From the NCBI GenBank assembly GCA_016210745.1, contig JACQTO010000176.1:47448-111447 (forward strand): DNA of 64,000 nt, given 5' to 3'. Under the pieces are notes generated by a model. The model had not been told where the DNA came from, ran no database searches, and saw only the letters and a list, made by a program, of their open reading frames with translations. A program made the translations under genes and the position numbers. Position 1 is the first letter of the stretch; each line of letters begins with the position of its first letter. This DNA comes from Betaproteobacteria bacterium. Lineage in GTDB: Bacteria; Pseudomonadota; Gammaproteobacteria; Burkholderiales; SG8-39. Of the stretch, positions 35,401 to 45,126 are shown one piece after another.

Positions 35401-38400
35401 GAGTTGGAGCACCGGTACGGTGCTCGGCTCGCTCACGCTGGCGAGCGCGGGCAGCGGCACGCTTTCCACCACAGGCAGCAAGACCATCGGCAACACCTCC
35501 GGCACGGCCGGTACCTTTACCAATGCGGGTACGATCACCGACAGCACCAACAACAGCTATTCGTCGCTGTACCTGTACAACGGCACCTTTAACAACCAGG
35601 GCAGCTTTACCTTCACCACCGATGCCAATATCGGCGATTGGAATGGCCTCGGGGTGGTGAGCAACAGCGGCACTCTGACCAAGAATATTGGCACCGGCAC
35701 CAGCTCCATCGAACCGAAGTTCGTCAATACCGGCGGTCTTGTCAACGCCAACAGCGGCACGCTCAATCTGTCGCCGCCGAGCACGAGCTCGGCGACGCAT
35801 ACGGGTACGTTCAATACCGCATCAGGAGTGACGCTGCAGTTCAGCGACGGCACGCATACGCTCGATACCGCTTCAGCAGTGAACGGGCCGGGCAAACTTC
35901 AGGTGAGCGGCGGCACGGTCAACATCGGCGGGACGCTGGGCGGCACGCTGAATCTGGGGCTCTCGGGTGGCACCGTCAATTTCAATGTGACGACCACGCA
36001 GCCGAGCCTGAGTTTCACCGGGGGGACGCTGGGCGGCACCGGAACGCTGAGCACGAACAGCCTGAGCTGGAGTGCCGGCACGGTGCTTGGCTCGCTCACG
36101 CTGGCAAGCGGGGGCAGCGGTACCCTATCGACCACGGGCAGCAAATACATCGGCAACACTTCCGGCACGGCAGGTACCTTTACCAACGCCGGTACGATCA
36201 CCGACAGCACCAACAACGCTTACTCGTCGCTGTATCTGTACAACGGCACCTTCAACAATCAAGGCAGCTTTACCTTCACCACCGATGCCAATATCAGCGA
36301 TTGGAACGGCCTCGGGGTGGTGAATAACAGCGGCTCTCTGACCAAGAACACAGGTACCGGCACGAGTACCATCGAGGCGAAGTTCGTTAACACCAGCGGC
36401 ATTGTCAACGCCAACAGCGGCACGCTCAATCTGTCGCCGCCGAGCACGAGCTCGGCGACGCATACCGGGACATTCAACGCTGCCTCGGGAGTGACGCTGC
36501 AGTTCAGCGACGGCACGCATACGCTCGATACCGCTTCGGCGGTGAACGGGCCGGGCAAGCTGCAGGTGAGCGGCGGCACGGTCAACATCGGCGGGACGCT
36601 GGGCGGCACTTTGAATCTGGGGCTCTCGGGGGGCACCGCCAATTTCAATGTGACCGCGACGCAGCCGAGCCTGAGCTTTACCGGGGGGACGATCGGCGGC
36701 ACTGGAACGCTGAGCACGAACAGCCTGAGTTGGAGCGCCGGCACGGTGCTGGGCTCGCTCACGCTGGCAAGCGGCGCTAGCGGCACGCTATCGACGACCG
36801 GCAGCAAATACATCGGCAACACCTCCGGCACGGCAGGCACCTTTACCAACGCGGGTACGATCACCGACAGCACCAACAACGGCTATTCGGCGTTGTATCT
36901 CTACAACGGCACCTTCAACAACCAGGGCAGCTACACGTTCACCACCGACGCCTATCTGTCTGACTGGAGTGGTCTCGGGGTCGTAAACAACACCGGCACG
37001 CTGACCAAGAGCGGCGGCACGGGAACGAGCACGATCAACCCGAAGTTCGTCAACACGGGCGACGGCACCACCACGGGCATCGTCAATGTGAACAGCGGCA
37101 CGCTGCAGCTTTCGCCGCCTTCGGCGAGCAGCGCCACACAGACCGGTACATTCAACGTTGTCTCGGGTTCCGTGTTCCACTTCGCCAGCGGCACGCACAC
37201 GCTCAATAACAACTTTGCCGGCAGCGGCAACGTCAACCTGACCGGGGGCACGCTGGTTCCCAGTGCCACGACGACGGTTCCCGTATTCAATTTGTCCGGA
37301 GGGACGATCAGCGGCACCGGGGTGCTGACGGTCAACAACCTGAGCTGGACCGCAGGCACGCTGCTGGGTTCGCTCAAGCTGGCAAGCGGCGGCAGCGGAA
37401 CGCTCTCGACGACCGGCGGCAAGTACATCGGCAACACCTCCGGTACGGCAGGCACGTTCACCAACGCGGGCACGCTTACCGACAGCACCAACGCTGGCTA
37501 CTCGGCGTTGTACTTGCACAACGGCACGTTCAACAACCAGGGCAGCTATTCGTTTACGACCGACTCGAACTTTTATGACTGGAACGGGCTTGGGTTGGTG
37601 AACAACACCGGCACGCTGACCAAGAGCGGCGGCACGGGCACGAGCACGATCAATCCGAAGTTCGTCAACACGGGCGATGGCAGCGCCACCGGCATCGTCA
37701 ACGTCAGCAGTGGCACGCTGCAGTTGTCTCCGGCTTCGGCGAGCAGCGCCACGCAGACGGGTGTCTTCAACGTTGCCGCGGGCGCCACGCTGCAATTCGC
37801 CAGCGGCACGCACACCCTCAACAACAGTTTCACCGGCAGCGGCAGCGTCAATCTAAGCGGGGCTACGCTGATTCCAGCAGCGACGACGACCATTCCTGTA
37901 TTCAGTTTCTCCGGAGGCACGATCAGCGGCAGCGGAGTGTTGACGACCAACAGCTTGAGCTGGAGCGCCGGCACGCTGCTGGGTTCGCTCACCCTCGCTA
38001 GCGGCGGCAGCGGCACGCTTTCGACGAGTGGAGGCAAGTACATCGGCAGCAGCTCGGGCACGGCAGGCACCTTCACCAATGCCGGGAGCCTCACCGACAA
38101 CACCCCGAACGGCTATTCCGCCCTGTATCTGTACAGCGGCGCGTTCAACAACCAGGGCAGCCTCACGCTTTCTACCGACACCTACCTGAATGACTACGCC
38201 GGCCTCGGTGTTGTGAACAACACGGGCACGTTGACCAAGAGCACTGGGGCGGGCACGAGCACGATCCATGCGAAGTTCGTCAATACGGGCGATGGCAGCG
38301 CTGGCGGCATCGTCAACGTGAACAGCGGCACGCTGCAGCTCTCGCCCCCCTCGGCAACCAGCACCACGCTTACCGGCAAATTCAACGTCAGCACGGGTGC

Positions 38401-41400
38401 GGCACTCCAGTTCGCCAGCGGCACGCACACGCTCGACAACAGCTTCACCGGCAGCGGCAATGTCAATCTGACGGGAGGCACGCTGGTTCCGAGTGCCACG
38501 ACAACGGTTCCTGTCTTCAACTACTCGGGGGGCATCATCAGCGGAACAGGCGTCCTCACGGCCGACAAACTGAGCTGGAGCGCCGGCACGCTGCTTGGCG
38601 GACTCAAGCTGGCTAGCGGTGGCAGCGGTACGCTCTCGACGAGTGGGGGCAAGTACATCGGCAACAGTTCGGGCACTGCGGGTACTTTCACTAACGCCGG
38701 AACTCTCACCGACAACACGCCGAACGGCTATTCGGGACTCTACCTGTACAACGGCGCGTTCAACAATCAGGGCAGCTTTACGCTGAGCACCGATGCGAAC
38801 CTGAGCGATTGGAACAGCCTCGGCGCAATCAACAACAGCGGTACGTTTGCCAAAGACGGCGGCACCGGCTCGAGCACGATCTATCCGAAATTCGTGAACA
38901 CGGGTGACGGCAGCAGCACGGGCATCGTCAATGCCTACAGCGGCACGCTGAACTTGTCGCCGCCGGGCTCAAGTTCGGTGACGCACACGGGCACTTTCAG
39001 TGTTGCCTCGGGCGCGACGCTGCAGTTCAGCAACGGCACGCACACGCTCAACAACAGCTTCAGCGGCAGCGGAACCGTCAAGCTGGCGGGAGCCACTCTG
39101 GTTCCGAGTTCGTCGACGAGCGTTCCCGTCCTCAATTTCACGGCCGGGAACGTCAGCGGCAGCGGGGTGCTGACCGCCAACAGTCTGACCTGGAGCGGGG
39201 GGACGGTGCTCGGGTCGCTTGTGCTCGCAAGCGGGGGCACGGGATCGCTCTCAGCCTCCGGCGGCAAGTACATTGGCAACAGCGGCGGCATTGGGGCGAC
39301 GTTTACCAACGCCGGAACCCTGACCGACAACACGCCGACCGGCTATACCGGGCTGTACTTCTACAGCGGCACCTTCAACAATCAAGGCACCTACACGTTC
39401 GGCACCGACGCTCACATCGGTGACTGGGGAGGCATGGGCTTGGTCAACAATACCGGCACGCTCACCAAGAGCGGGGGCACCGGAACCAGCAGCATCCATC
39501 CGAAGTTCACCAATACCGGCGCCATCAACATCAATAGCGGCACCCTTAATCCGACATTTGCCTCGAATACCAACAGCGGCGCGATCGCCGTGGCTTCGGG
39601 TGCGACGCTGAGCACGGGTGCCTTGACCAACGCTTCCACCGGATCGATTTCGGGCGGCGGCACGGTCAACCTGGGTACCGCTACGCTCACCAACAACGGA
39701 ACCCTGGCTCCGGGCACGAGCACTGCAGCTGGAACCTTGTCCCTGACCGGCAACCTCTCGATGGGATCCAGCAGCCTGCTGAAGGTGAAACTCGGCGGCG
39801 CGACCGCGGGAACGTACGACAAGCTGGCGGTCACCGGGAATGTGGTCATGGGCGGCACACTGAACGTCAGCCTCATAGACAGTTATGTCCCCGTGTCGGG
39901 CGACGCGCATTCGTTCCTCGGCATGACCGGAACTGCCACAGGCACCTTTGCCACTACCAGCTTCCCGAGCAACATCGACCTCGGCTACAACCTGTATTCG
40001 GGAGAGGCGGCGCGCACGGTTTACGTTGCAAGCTCGACGAGCAAATTTTTCAACAACAGCGCAAACAACCTCGATTGGGGCACTGCCGCAAACTGGACCG
40101 GCGGACTTCCGGCTTCCTCGGACGAAGCGCTTATCGACACGAATTTTGCCGTAACCCATGCGTACGGCATCGATACCGTTGGCGCGCTGAGCATTACCAA
40201 CGGCAACTCGCTCGATGTCTCCGGCGGCTCTCTCACGGTGGGGGGCGCGACCTCACTAGGGGGTACGCTCACCGTTTCCGGTTCGGGCAGCACTCAGTTG
40301 AACGGCAGCTTGAGCGGCACCGGGACCACCGCGGTGCAAGGGGGCACGCTGACAATCAACGGACCCATCTCGGGCATCGCCAACCTGAGCCTGTCCGGCG
40401 GCACCCTGAACGGTAACGGCAATTTGACTGTCAGCAACAGTTTCACCAGGACAGGCGGAACCATCGGCAGCACGTTCAGCGGACTCTCTATCACTCAGGC
40501 GAACGGGAACCTTGCGCCCGGCGCCCTGACGGTCAATGGTCCGGTATCGCTTGCGGCCAGTACAGGGGCGCTCACTCTCGATTCGGTTTCCGGCTCGAAG
40601 ATCGTTGCCAACGCCGCCGGCGGCAACCTTACGCTCAACAGCGGGGCCACGATAACCGTGTCGGGATCGGGCGACGCCTTGGAACTTGCGGCGAGCGGCA
40701 GTTTCATCAACAACGCAGGCGCTTCTGCACTGTCGGCAAGCAGCGGACGCTGGCTCGTGTATTCCACCGATCCTGCCACCGATGTCAGGGGAGGTCTCAG
40801 CTACGGATTCAAACACTACGGACTTGCGTATAGCGGGACTACCTACACTGGGCCGGGCAGCGGCAATGGGTTCATCTACAGCATTTTGCCGAGCGTAACA
40901 CCCAAGCTGACGGGGATCGTGAGCAAGACCTACGATGGAACGACAACGGCGACCCTGGTATCCGGAAATTTCACCGCTGTGGGCGCAATCGACGACGACA
41001 GCATTCTCCTCGACAATCCCACGACTGGCACTTACGCCGACCGGCACGCGGGCTCGGGCAAGAGCGTTTCGGCGACGGTAGCGCTGACCAGCGCTGCCAA
41101 CGGCGCGGCCAGCGTGTACGGGTATCAACTCGCCAGCACGACTGCCAGCGGGAATATCGGCAGCATCACGCCTGCCGCATTGACGGTGAGCGCTACCGGT
41201 GTCAACCGGACCTATGACGGCACGACCTCGGCCAGCGTCAGCCTCGCCGATGACCGGTTCAGCGGTGATACGCTGACGCTGTCCTACGGATCGGCCGCAT
41301 TCGCAGACAGGAACGTCGGCAGCGGCAAAGCGGTTACCGTGAGCGGTATCAGCCTGACCGGCACGGATGCGGGCAATTACACGGTGGCGAGTGCCGGCGG

Positions 41401-43066
41401 TAGCACCACCGCCGACATTACGGTTCGGCCATTGTCCACGTGGACCGGTAGCGTTAGCAGCTTGTGGAGCAACCCAGCCAATTGGGATGCTCTTCCGGAC
41501 AGCGCGAACGTGCTTGCGGTCGCCATACCGGCAGGCAGTGGCCAGGTTACTTACGATGCGAGCGCCGGCAGCACCACGCTGCAGAACGTGAACAGCGCCC
41601 AAACGCTCGCCCTGACCGGTGGGAGCCTGACGATAGGGGGCGCTCTGAATACTGTCGGGTACGTGCAGAGCGGCGGCGCCTTGGCAGGCAATGGCAATCT
41701 GAACGTCTCCAATAGCTTCAGCCAGACCGGCGGCACCATCGTCCTCGGCGGCACTGCGACCGCGGCGATTATGCAGGCCAGCGGCAACCTTAGCGTCGGC
41801 AGTCTGAGTGCGCCGGCGGTAGCGCTCGCCGCGCCGAACGGCGCGATCGCGCAGAGCGCTCCGATCGTGGCGTCTTCGCTGGTCACGAATTCTCTCGCCG
41901 GCACCTCGCTGACCGATGCGGGCAACAACATCGGCAGCTTCAGCGCAACCAATAGCGGCAGCGGCAATGTGGTGCTTACCAACAACGCCCCACTCACGAT
42001 TGCCGGCATCAGCAACAGTAACGGCAATATCACCGTCGATAACACCGGCGCCGTAACTACGACGGGCCCCATTAGTGCTCCCAACGGTTCGGTGTCCGTC
42101 CAGGCTCACAGCCCGCTTACAATCGGCGCGGGCGGGGTTTCGGCCGGCGGCAGCATTTCGCTCATTGCCGGGGCTACGTCCAATCCTAACGATCTCTTGG
42201 TGATCTCCGGGCCAGTCAGCACTACCGCCAGCACGGGTTCGGTCGCGTTTTCCGCGGCCGACGGCATTGCGCAGAATGCGAACGTGAGCACGGGCGGGTG
42301 CGGCGTCACCGCAACGGCCCAGGCGGGCGACATCGTCATGTCGCCGGGGGCGACCACTAGCAGCGGCGGCGGTGCCATCGCGTACACGGCGACAAGCGGG
42401 AATATCGTCTTGACTAGCCTCAACGCCGGAAGCGGCGCGATCAGCCTGATTGCCGGCGGCAACATCAATGCAGCTTCGAACTTTGAAGGTACCAATTTGA
42501 TCGGCGAGAGCGCGCTGATCGTCGCCCGCGGGAACGCGTTCCTGAGCACGCAGGTTTCAACGCTGGACGAGAGAGTCGAAGGCGATTACGCCATCAAGGA
42601 CGTGATCACCGGCAAGGTGAATACCGGGGACGTTCCGGAGATCCTGCCGGAGAGCACCGCGCCGGCCGTAAACGAGGTCGTGAGCACGATCGTGACGACC
42701 TCTCAGCAGCAAACGGCGCAGGAAACGCAACAGACACCGCCGCCGCCGGCGCCGTTGCCGCCCACGACGGCAGGCGCAGGGCCGCTCGCGCTTGTCACCG
42801 GCAACCAGACTATCGGCGGCACCGAGGGAACGTTCGGCGGGGGCCCGACGCCTTCGACCCCGGCTGCCGGTGAGGGCGAAAAGCCCCCCGCAGACAAGAT
42901 CGCTACGGCCAAGTCGACGGAGAGCAAGTCGGCCGAGACGAAGAAGGATGAGGCGAAGAAAGACGAGGATAAGAAAGACGACGAGAAGAAGAAAAAAGAA
43001 CGGGAATCCACGGCGAAGAAAGAAGAGAAAAAGACCACCGCCAAGAAGGCGCCCGTATGCAACTGA
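32483..43066 (+). CDS. Giant filamentous-haemagglutinin-like TpsA adhesin with nine internal repeats and YDG domains
   Basis: 3,527 residues, exported by the adjacent TpsB. Signal peptide to ~residue 31 (FASAPAWSNP); TPS secretion domain ~32-280 (GNLITVTNSAGAIINWKGF, VNPSGIMVGQGARIDVGG); then beta-helix. From about residue 510 to 2345 nine repeats of 205-231 residues, each with IGNTSGTAGTFTNAGTLTD, LYLYNGTFNNQGSF and TDANISDWNGLG blocks. Later ~2345-2800 autotransporter-like passenger strands, two YDG/MBG repeats (SKTYDGTTTATL near 2812, NRTYDGTTSASV near 2907), more beta-helix, a Pro-rich stretch (~3415), and a Lys/Glu tail ending in KAPVCN. Cysteines are very few (a CVC pair in repeat 2, one in GGCGV, one third from the end). 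Probably a biofilm or surface adhesin; the final Cys might help retention as in HMW proteins (inference). Confidence 0.93.
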   Translation: MPGRNTSAFPARKRLIVVAISACFASAPAWSNPTAPQVVSGSASFAQKGNLITVTNSAGAIINWKGFSIGANETTRFNQPSAASSVLNRVIANDPSVLLGTLSSNGKVWLVNPSGIMVGQGARIDVGGFVASTLNVRNEDFLAGRLNFQATPNAGKVENYGQITTPSGGSVYLVAPAVENHGLINAPNGEVILAAGQKVNLIDTGTPGVKVEVAGSEGSATNLGEILSEAGRIGMAGVLVKNGGSLNVSSVVREGGRIFLKASQRIELDPASRIAADGIRGGEILAKVETANELSGVLVGRGSLSAQGDASIGSGGFIETSAARLDIDKLTVAAGGGTWLLDPNNITIQATGSDTNVSGNPDFFTIGDNALITTGTIQTALNAGTNVSITTGVATPNGEAGNIFVNSAITKSSGAASTLTLSAHNNVNVYAAITSSSPSFPLNLTMIADSDNNTSGQINIASNIDLKGGLLTTNSAGSGKVALSSGTVALDQATTFSSLLWTGGTLAGTGLLRVYNLDWQAGTLLGSLELPIESTGTLSTSGIKAIGNTSGASGTFTNIGGSITDSTPGGSSALSLYNGTFNNHGNFSFTTDANISDWNGLGVVNNSGYLYKNAGTVATSTISPKFVNTGNVYVNAGSLKISAPSASAATHTGSFSVYTGSTLDFNNGTQTLDATSTVYGPGKLQVSGGTVNVGGTLGTTLNLGLSGGTTNINVNTTALSLNFTGGTLGGTGTLSTYSLDWTAGTLLGSLKLLAYDPFLDCVCPGTGTLSTAGSKSIGNTSGTAGTFTNAGTLTDSTTAGYSALYLYNGTFNNQGSFEFTTDANISDWNGLGAVNNTGTLTKITGTGTSKIGAKFVNSFGTVNADSGTLNLSPPSTSSATHTGTFAVNSGATLQFAGGTHTLDTDSTVNGPEAGVGTLAVSGGTVDVNGTLGSTLGLGISGGTANFNVTTTQPSLSFTGGTLGGTGTLSTNSLSWSTGTVLGSLTLASAGSGTLSTTGSKTIGNTSGTAGTFTNAGTITDSTNNSYSSLYLYNGTFNNQGSFTFTTDANIGDWNGLGVVSNSGTLTKNIGTGTSSIEPKFVNTGGLVNANSGTLNLSPPSTSSATHTGTFNTASGVTLQFSDGTHTLDTASAVNGPGKLQVSGGTVNIGGTLGGTLNLGLSGGTVNFNVTTTQPSLSFTGGTLGGTGTLSTNSLSWSAGTVLGSLTLASGGSGTLSTTGSKYIGNTSGTAGTFTNAGTITDSTNNAYSSLYLYNGTFNNQGSFTFTTDANISDWNGLGVVNNSGSLTKNTGTGTSTIEAKFVNTSGIVNANSGTLNLSPPSTSSATHTGTFNAASGVTLQFSDGTHTLDTASAVNGPGKLQVSGGTVNIGGTLGGTLNLGLSGGTANFNVTATQPSLSFTGGTIGGTGTLSTNSLSWSAGTVLGSLTLASGASGTLSTTGSKYIGNTSGTAGTFTNAGTITDSTNNGYSALYLYNGTFNNQGSYTFTTDAYLSDWSGLGVVNNTGTLTKSGGTGTSTINPKFVNTGDGTTTGIVNVNSGTLQLSPPSASSATQTGTFNVVSGSVFHFASGTHTLNNNFAGSGNVNLTGGTLVPSATTTVPVFNLSGGTISGTGVLTVNNLSWTAGTLLGSLKLASGGSGTLSTTGGKYIGNTSGTAGTFTNAGTLTDSTNAGYSALYLHNGTFNNQGSYSFTTDSNFYDWNGLGLVNNTGTLTKSGGTGTSTINPKFVNTGDGSATGIVNVSSGTLQLSPASASSATQTGVFNVAAGATLQFASGTHTLNNSFTGSGSVNLSGATLIPAATTTIPVFSFSGGTISGSGVLTTNSLSWSAGTLLGSLTLASGGSGTLSTSGGKYIGSSSGTAGTFTNAGSLTDNTPNGYSALYLYSGAFNNQGSLTLSTDTYLNDYAGLGVVNNTGTLTKSTGAGTSTIHAKFVNTGDGSAGGIVNVNSGTLQLSPPSATSTTLTGKFNVSTGAALQFASGTHTLDNSFTGSGNVNLTGGTLVPSATTTVPVFNYSGGIISGTGVLTADKLSWSAGTLLGGLKLASGGSGTLSTSGGKYIGNSSGTAGTFTNAGTLTDNTPNGYSGLYLYNGAFNNQGSFTLSTDANLSDWNSLGAINNSGTFAKDGGTGSSTIYPKFVNTGDGSSTGIVNAYSGTLNLSPPGSSSVTHTGTFSVASGATLQFSNGTHTLNNSFSGSGTVKLAGATLVPSSSTSVPVLNFTAGNVSGSGVLTANSLTWSGGTVLGSLVLASGGTGSLSASGGKYIGNSGGIGATFTNAGTLTDNTPTGYTGLYFYSGTFNNQGTYTFGTDAHIGDWGGMGLVNNTGTLTKSGGTGTSSIHPKFTNTGAININSGTLNPTFASNTNSGAIAVASGATLSTGALTNASTGSISGGGTVNLGTATLTNNGTLAPGTSTAAGTLSLTGNLSMGSSSLLKVKLGGATAGTYDKLAVTGNVVMGGTLNVSLIDSYVPVSGDAHSFLGMTGTATGTFATTSFPSNIDLGYNLYSGEAARTVYVASSTSKFFNNSANNLDWGTAANWTGGLPASSDEALIDTNFAVTHAYGIDTVGALSITNGNSLDVSGGSLTVGGATSLGGTLTVSGSGSTQLNGSLSGTGTTAVQGGTLTINGPISGIANLSLSGGTLNGNGNLTVSNSFTRTGGTIGSTFSGLSITQANGNLAPGALTVNGPVSLAASTGALTLDSVSGSKIVANAAGGNLTLNSGATITVSGSGDALELAASGSFINNAGASALSASSGRWLVYSTDPATDVRGGLSYGFKHYGLAYSGTTYTGPGSGNGFIYSILPSVTPKLTGIVSKTYDGTTTATLVSGNFTAVGAIDDDSILLDNPTTGTYADRHAGSGKSVSATVALTSAANGAASVYGYQLASTTASGNIGSITPAALTVSATGVNRTYDGTTSASVSLADDRFSGDTLTLSYGSAAFADRNVGSGKAVTVSGISLTGTDAGNYTVASAGGSTTADITVRPLSTWTGSVSSLWSNPANWDALPDSANVLAVAIPAGSGQVTYDASAGSTTLQNVNSAQTLALTGGSLTIGGALNTVGYVQSGGALAGNGNLNVSNSFSQTGGTIVLGGTATAAIMQASGNLSVGSLSAPAVALAAPNGAIAQSAPIVASSLVTNSLAGTSLTDAGNNIGSFSATNSGSGNVVLTNNAPLTIAGISNSNGNITVDNTGAVTTTGPISAPNGSVSVQAHSPLTIGAGGVSAGGSISLIAGATSNPNDLLVISGPVSTTASTGSVAFSAADGIAQNANVSTGGCGVTATAQAGDIVMSPGATTSSGGGAIAYTATSGNIVLTSLNAGSGAISLIAGGNINAASNFEGTNLIGESALIVARGNAFLSTQVSTLDERVEGDYAIKDVITGKVNTGDVPEILPESTAPAVNEVVSTIVTTSQQQTAQETQQTPPPPAPLPPTTAGAGPLALVTGNQTIGGTEGTFGGGPTPSTPAAGEGEKPPADKIATAKSTESKSAETKKDEAKKDEDKKDDEKKKKERESTAKKEEKKTTAKKAPVCN
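34030..39530 (+). repeat. Nine tandem coding repeats in tpsA (693, 675, 663, 663 and four exact 615-bp periods)
   Basis: Using the conserved ATCGGCAAC codons as a ruler, repeat markers lie at 34118, 34811, 35486, 36149, 36812, 37427, 38042, 38657 and 39272. Spacings are 693, 675, 663, 663, then 615 bp four times. The longer type has an extra VNGPGKLQVSGGTVNIGG-like segment; the shorter has a NNSFTGSGNVNLTGG-like one. Repeats 3-5 are the most alike at DNA level. Confidence 0.92.
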
Positions 43067-43080
43067 GCGGAGGAATGACC

Positions 43081-43812
43081 ATGTGCAAACCTATGCTCAT
43101 GGGAGCCGTGCTGGCGTTTGCTGCGGCGGGCCTGCCGGGGAACTTCGCCCATGCAGCCGGCAAGGTCGGACTAATCACCCACCTCTCGGGCCTGCTCACC
43201 GTCAAGCGTGCGGACGGCACCAGCAAGGTGTTATCGGTCAAGTCCGAAGTCCAGGAAGGCGACACTCTCTCGACCGAACAGGAGACCTACGCGCGTGTCA
43301 AGTTCGCCGACAACGGCGAAGTCGTGCTGCGGCCCGGCTCGCAGCTCAAGGTCGAGTCCTACGCCTTCGATCAGGCCAAACCCGAATCCGACAACGTCTT
43401 CCTCAACATGCTCAAGGGAGGCATGCGGGCGGTTACCGGCCTGATCGGAAAACGCAGCCGCAACGCAGTGAACGTTGCCACGGCCACCGCCACCATCGGC
43501 ATCCGCGGCACGCACTGGGGTATGCTGATGTGCCAGAACGATTGCGGGGGCGTTCCTACCGCCGCCGGCACGCCGCCTCCGAACGGCCTGCACCTGGACG
43601 TCACCGATGGCTCCATCGTGGTGTCAAACGGCGCCGGCCAAGTGCAGTTGAACGCCGGGCAATTCGGTTTTGTTGGCGGCCCTAACACGCGACCGGCGGT
43701 CGTTCCGCCGCAACAGGGCATTCAGGTAACCATGCCCATGAGCATCAGTCGGAACGCCGGCGCCGGCCGCGGCGTGGGCAAGGCCAAGGAAGCCGAATGC
43801 GCAGTGCAGTAA
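43081..43812 (+). CDS. Secreted FecR-domain protein linked to the adhesin
   Basis: 243 residues with signal peptide (LAFAAAGLPGNFAHAAGKV). A FecR domain at ~25-165: VGLITHLSGLLTVKRADG, VQEGDTLSTEQETYARVKFAD, GEVVLRPGSQLKVE, NVATATATIGIRGTHW. It lacks the cytoplasmic and membrane parts of classical FecR anti-sigma regulators, so it is probably a periplasmic or surface carbohydrate- or protein-binding partner of TpsA. FecR-domain proteins next to YDG-type TpsA are recurrent in betaproteobacteria. ATG 43081 has GGAGG 7 bp upstream; the upstream ATG at 43075 is too near it. 14 bp after tpsA. Confidence 0.87.
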   Translation: MCKPMLMGAVLAFAAAGLPGNFAHAAGKVGLITHLSGLLTVKRADGTSKVLSVKSEVQEGDTLSTEQETYARVKFADNGEVVLRPGSQLKVESYAFDQAKPESDNVFLNMLKGGMRAVTGLIGKRSRNAVNVATATATIGIRGTHWGMLMCQNDCGGVPTAAGTPPPNGLHLDVTDGSIVVSNGAGQVQLNAGQFGFVGGPNTRPAVVPPQQGIQVTMPMSISRNAGAGRGVGKAKEAECAVQ

Positions 43813-43824
43813 GCTGCTAAAGGA

Positions 43825-45126
43825 TCAACCGGCCGACGGCAGCACGATGCGCGCCGTCAGCCCCCCACCGGAGCGCGAGAGCAGTTCGAAGCGCCCGCCG
43901 TGGGCGCGCACGATCCGATCGACGATCGCCAAGCCCAGTCCCGAGCCGCTGTGGCCTCCGCGCGAAGCCTCCAGGCGCGTAAACGGCTGCTTCAATCGCT
44001 CGGCTTCGCTCTCGGGAATTCCCGGGCCACGATCGTGCACTTCGAGAACCGACTCACCCTTCACCTCGCAGGTTGTCAGCTTCACTTCGCCCCCGCCGTA
44101 GCGCAGCGCATTGTCGACCAAGTTGGAGATGGCGCGGTGCATCGCCTTGGGTTTGATCGAGGTGGCCGGTGTGGGCTTGCAGTCGGCGTCCAGCGCGTGG
44201 CCAAGCTTGGCGTAGTGATCGGCGGTTACCCCGGCAAGCACTGACAACCGAGTCGATTCTGCAGCTTCGCCGCCTTCGGGGCGCGCAAAATCGAGAAATT
44301 GTTCGATGATGCGGTCCATCTCCTCGATGTCGGCATTCATTCCTTGGCGCAATTGCTCGTCGCCGCCGCTCATCTCCAGGCCGAGCCGAAGGCGCGCAAG
44401 CGGCGTGCGCAGGTCATGCGAGACGCCAGCGAGAATCAGCGCGCGGTCCTGATCCAGGCGCGCGAGGTCGCTCGACATTTGGTTGAATGCGCGTGACAGC
44501 ATCCGAAGTTCGTCGGGCCCGGACTCATGCAGTGGTTCGGGTCGTTTGCCCTTGCCGATTTGCGTGGCCGCGGCGGCGAGCGCCCGCAACGGGCGGTTGA
44601 CGCTGATGACGATGAAATACGCGGCGAGCAGCGAAAGGGCGAGCGCTAGAGCGCCCCAGCCCAGCCATTGGGTCGCGATGGGACGCTCGAGCCGCTCGCG
44701 CGGCACGCGCACCCAATACTCGTCCTCATCGATGTTGAAGGTCACCCAGAAGCCGCGCAGGCCTCCGCGGCTTGAGCCAAAACGCGTGTTCGGACCGAGC
44801 TCCCGGCGCACCTGCTCGCTCACTAGGTGCTGCAGTGGCCGGTCCGAGAGCGGAAGGATTTCCTCGCCGGGTTCCGATGGATAGACCTGGATCGCCTCGC
44901 GCTGGGCCAGTTCCTGCAGCAATTCGCGCCGTTTGTCCGGTTGCGCGGTTACGAGCGCGGCGCGCGTGAGATTCACGACCGAAACCATGTTCTGCGCAAT
45001 CTGGCGCGCCCGCGGCTCGATTTCGTAGGCCAGAAAGATCTCGAACCACGCAATGGTGGTCAGCACCACGAGCGCGGCGAGCAACAAAAAAGTGCGCCAG
45101 AGCAGAGAGCGCGGACGGATGGCCAT
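43825..45126 (-). CDS. envZ: Osmosensor-type histidine kinase EnvZ
   Basis: 433 residues: TM1 ~12-32, periplasmic domain ~33-155, TM2 ~157-178, HAMP ~178-230 (NRPLRALAAAATQIGKG), HisKA with His237 (LAGVSHDLRTPLARLRLGLEM) and HATPase_c (NLVDNALRYGGG, DRGPGIP, SGSGLGLAIVDRI). The LAGVSHDLRTPL box is typical of EnvZ. It follows ompR, but a 135-bp family 2 repeat separates them and ends 1 bp before the start codon, leaving no Shine-Dalgarno site. Expression of envZ may thus be weak or depend on structure. Confidence 0.93.
   Translation of the reverse strand: MAIRPRSLLWRTFLLLAALVVLTTIAWFEIFLAYEIEPRARQIAQNMVSVVNLTRAALVTAQPDKRRELLQELAQREAIQVYPSEPGEEILPLSDRPLQHLVSEQVRRELGPNTRFGSSRGGLRGFWVTFNIDEDEYWVRVPRERLERPIATQWLGWGALALALSLLAAYFIVISVNRPLRALAAAATQIGKGKRPEPLHESGPDELRMLSRAFNQMSSDLARLDQDRALILAGVSHDLRTPLARLRLGLEMSGGDEQLRQGMNADIEEMDRIIEQFLDFARPEGGEAAESTRLSVLAGVTADHYAKLGHALDADCKPTPATSIKPKAMHRAISNLVDNALRYGGGEVKLTTCEVKGESVLEVHDRGPGIPESEAERLKQPFTRLEASRGGHSGSGLGLAIVDRIVRAHGGRFELLSRSGGGLTARIVLPSAG

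Noticed and set aside
34718..39333. Several long minus-strand frames (up to 360 codons) across the adhesin repeats
   Set aside because: They repeat with the tpsA units and have repetitive low-complexity translations; antisense shadows of the coding repeats.
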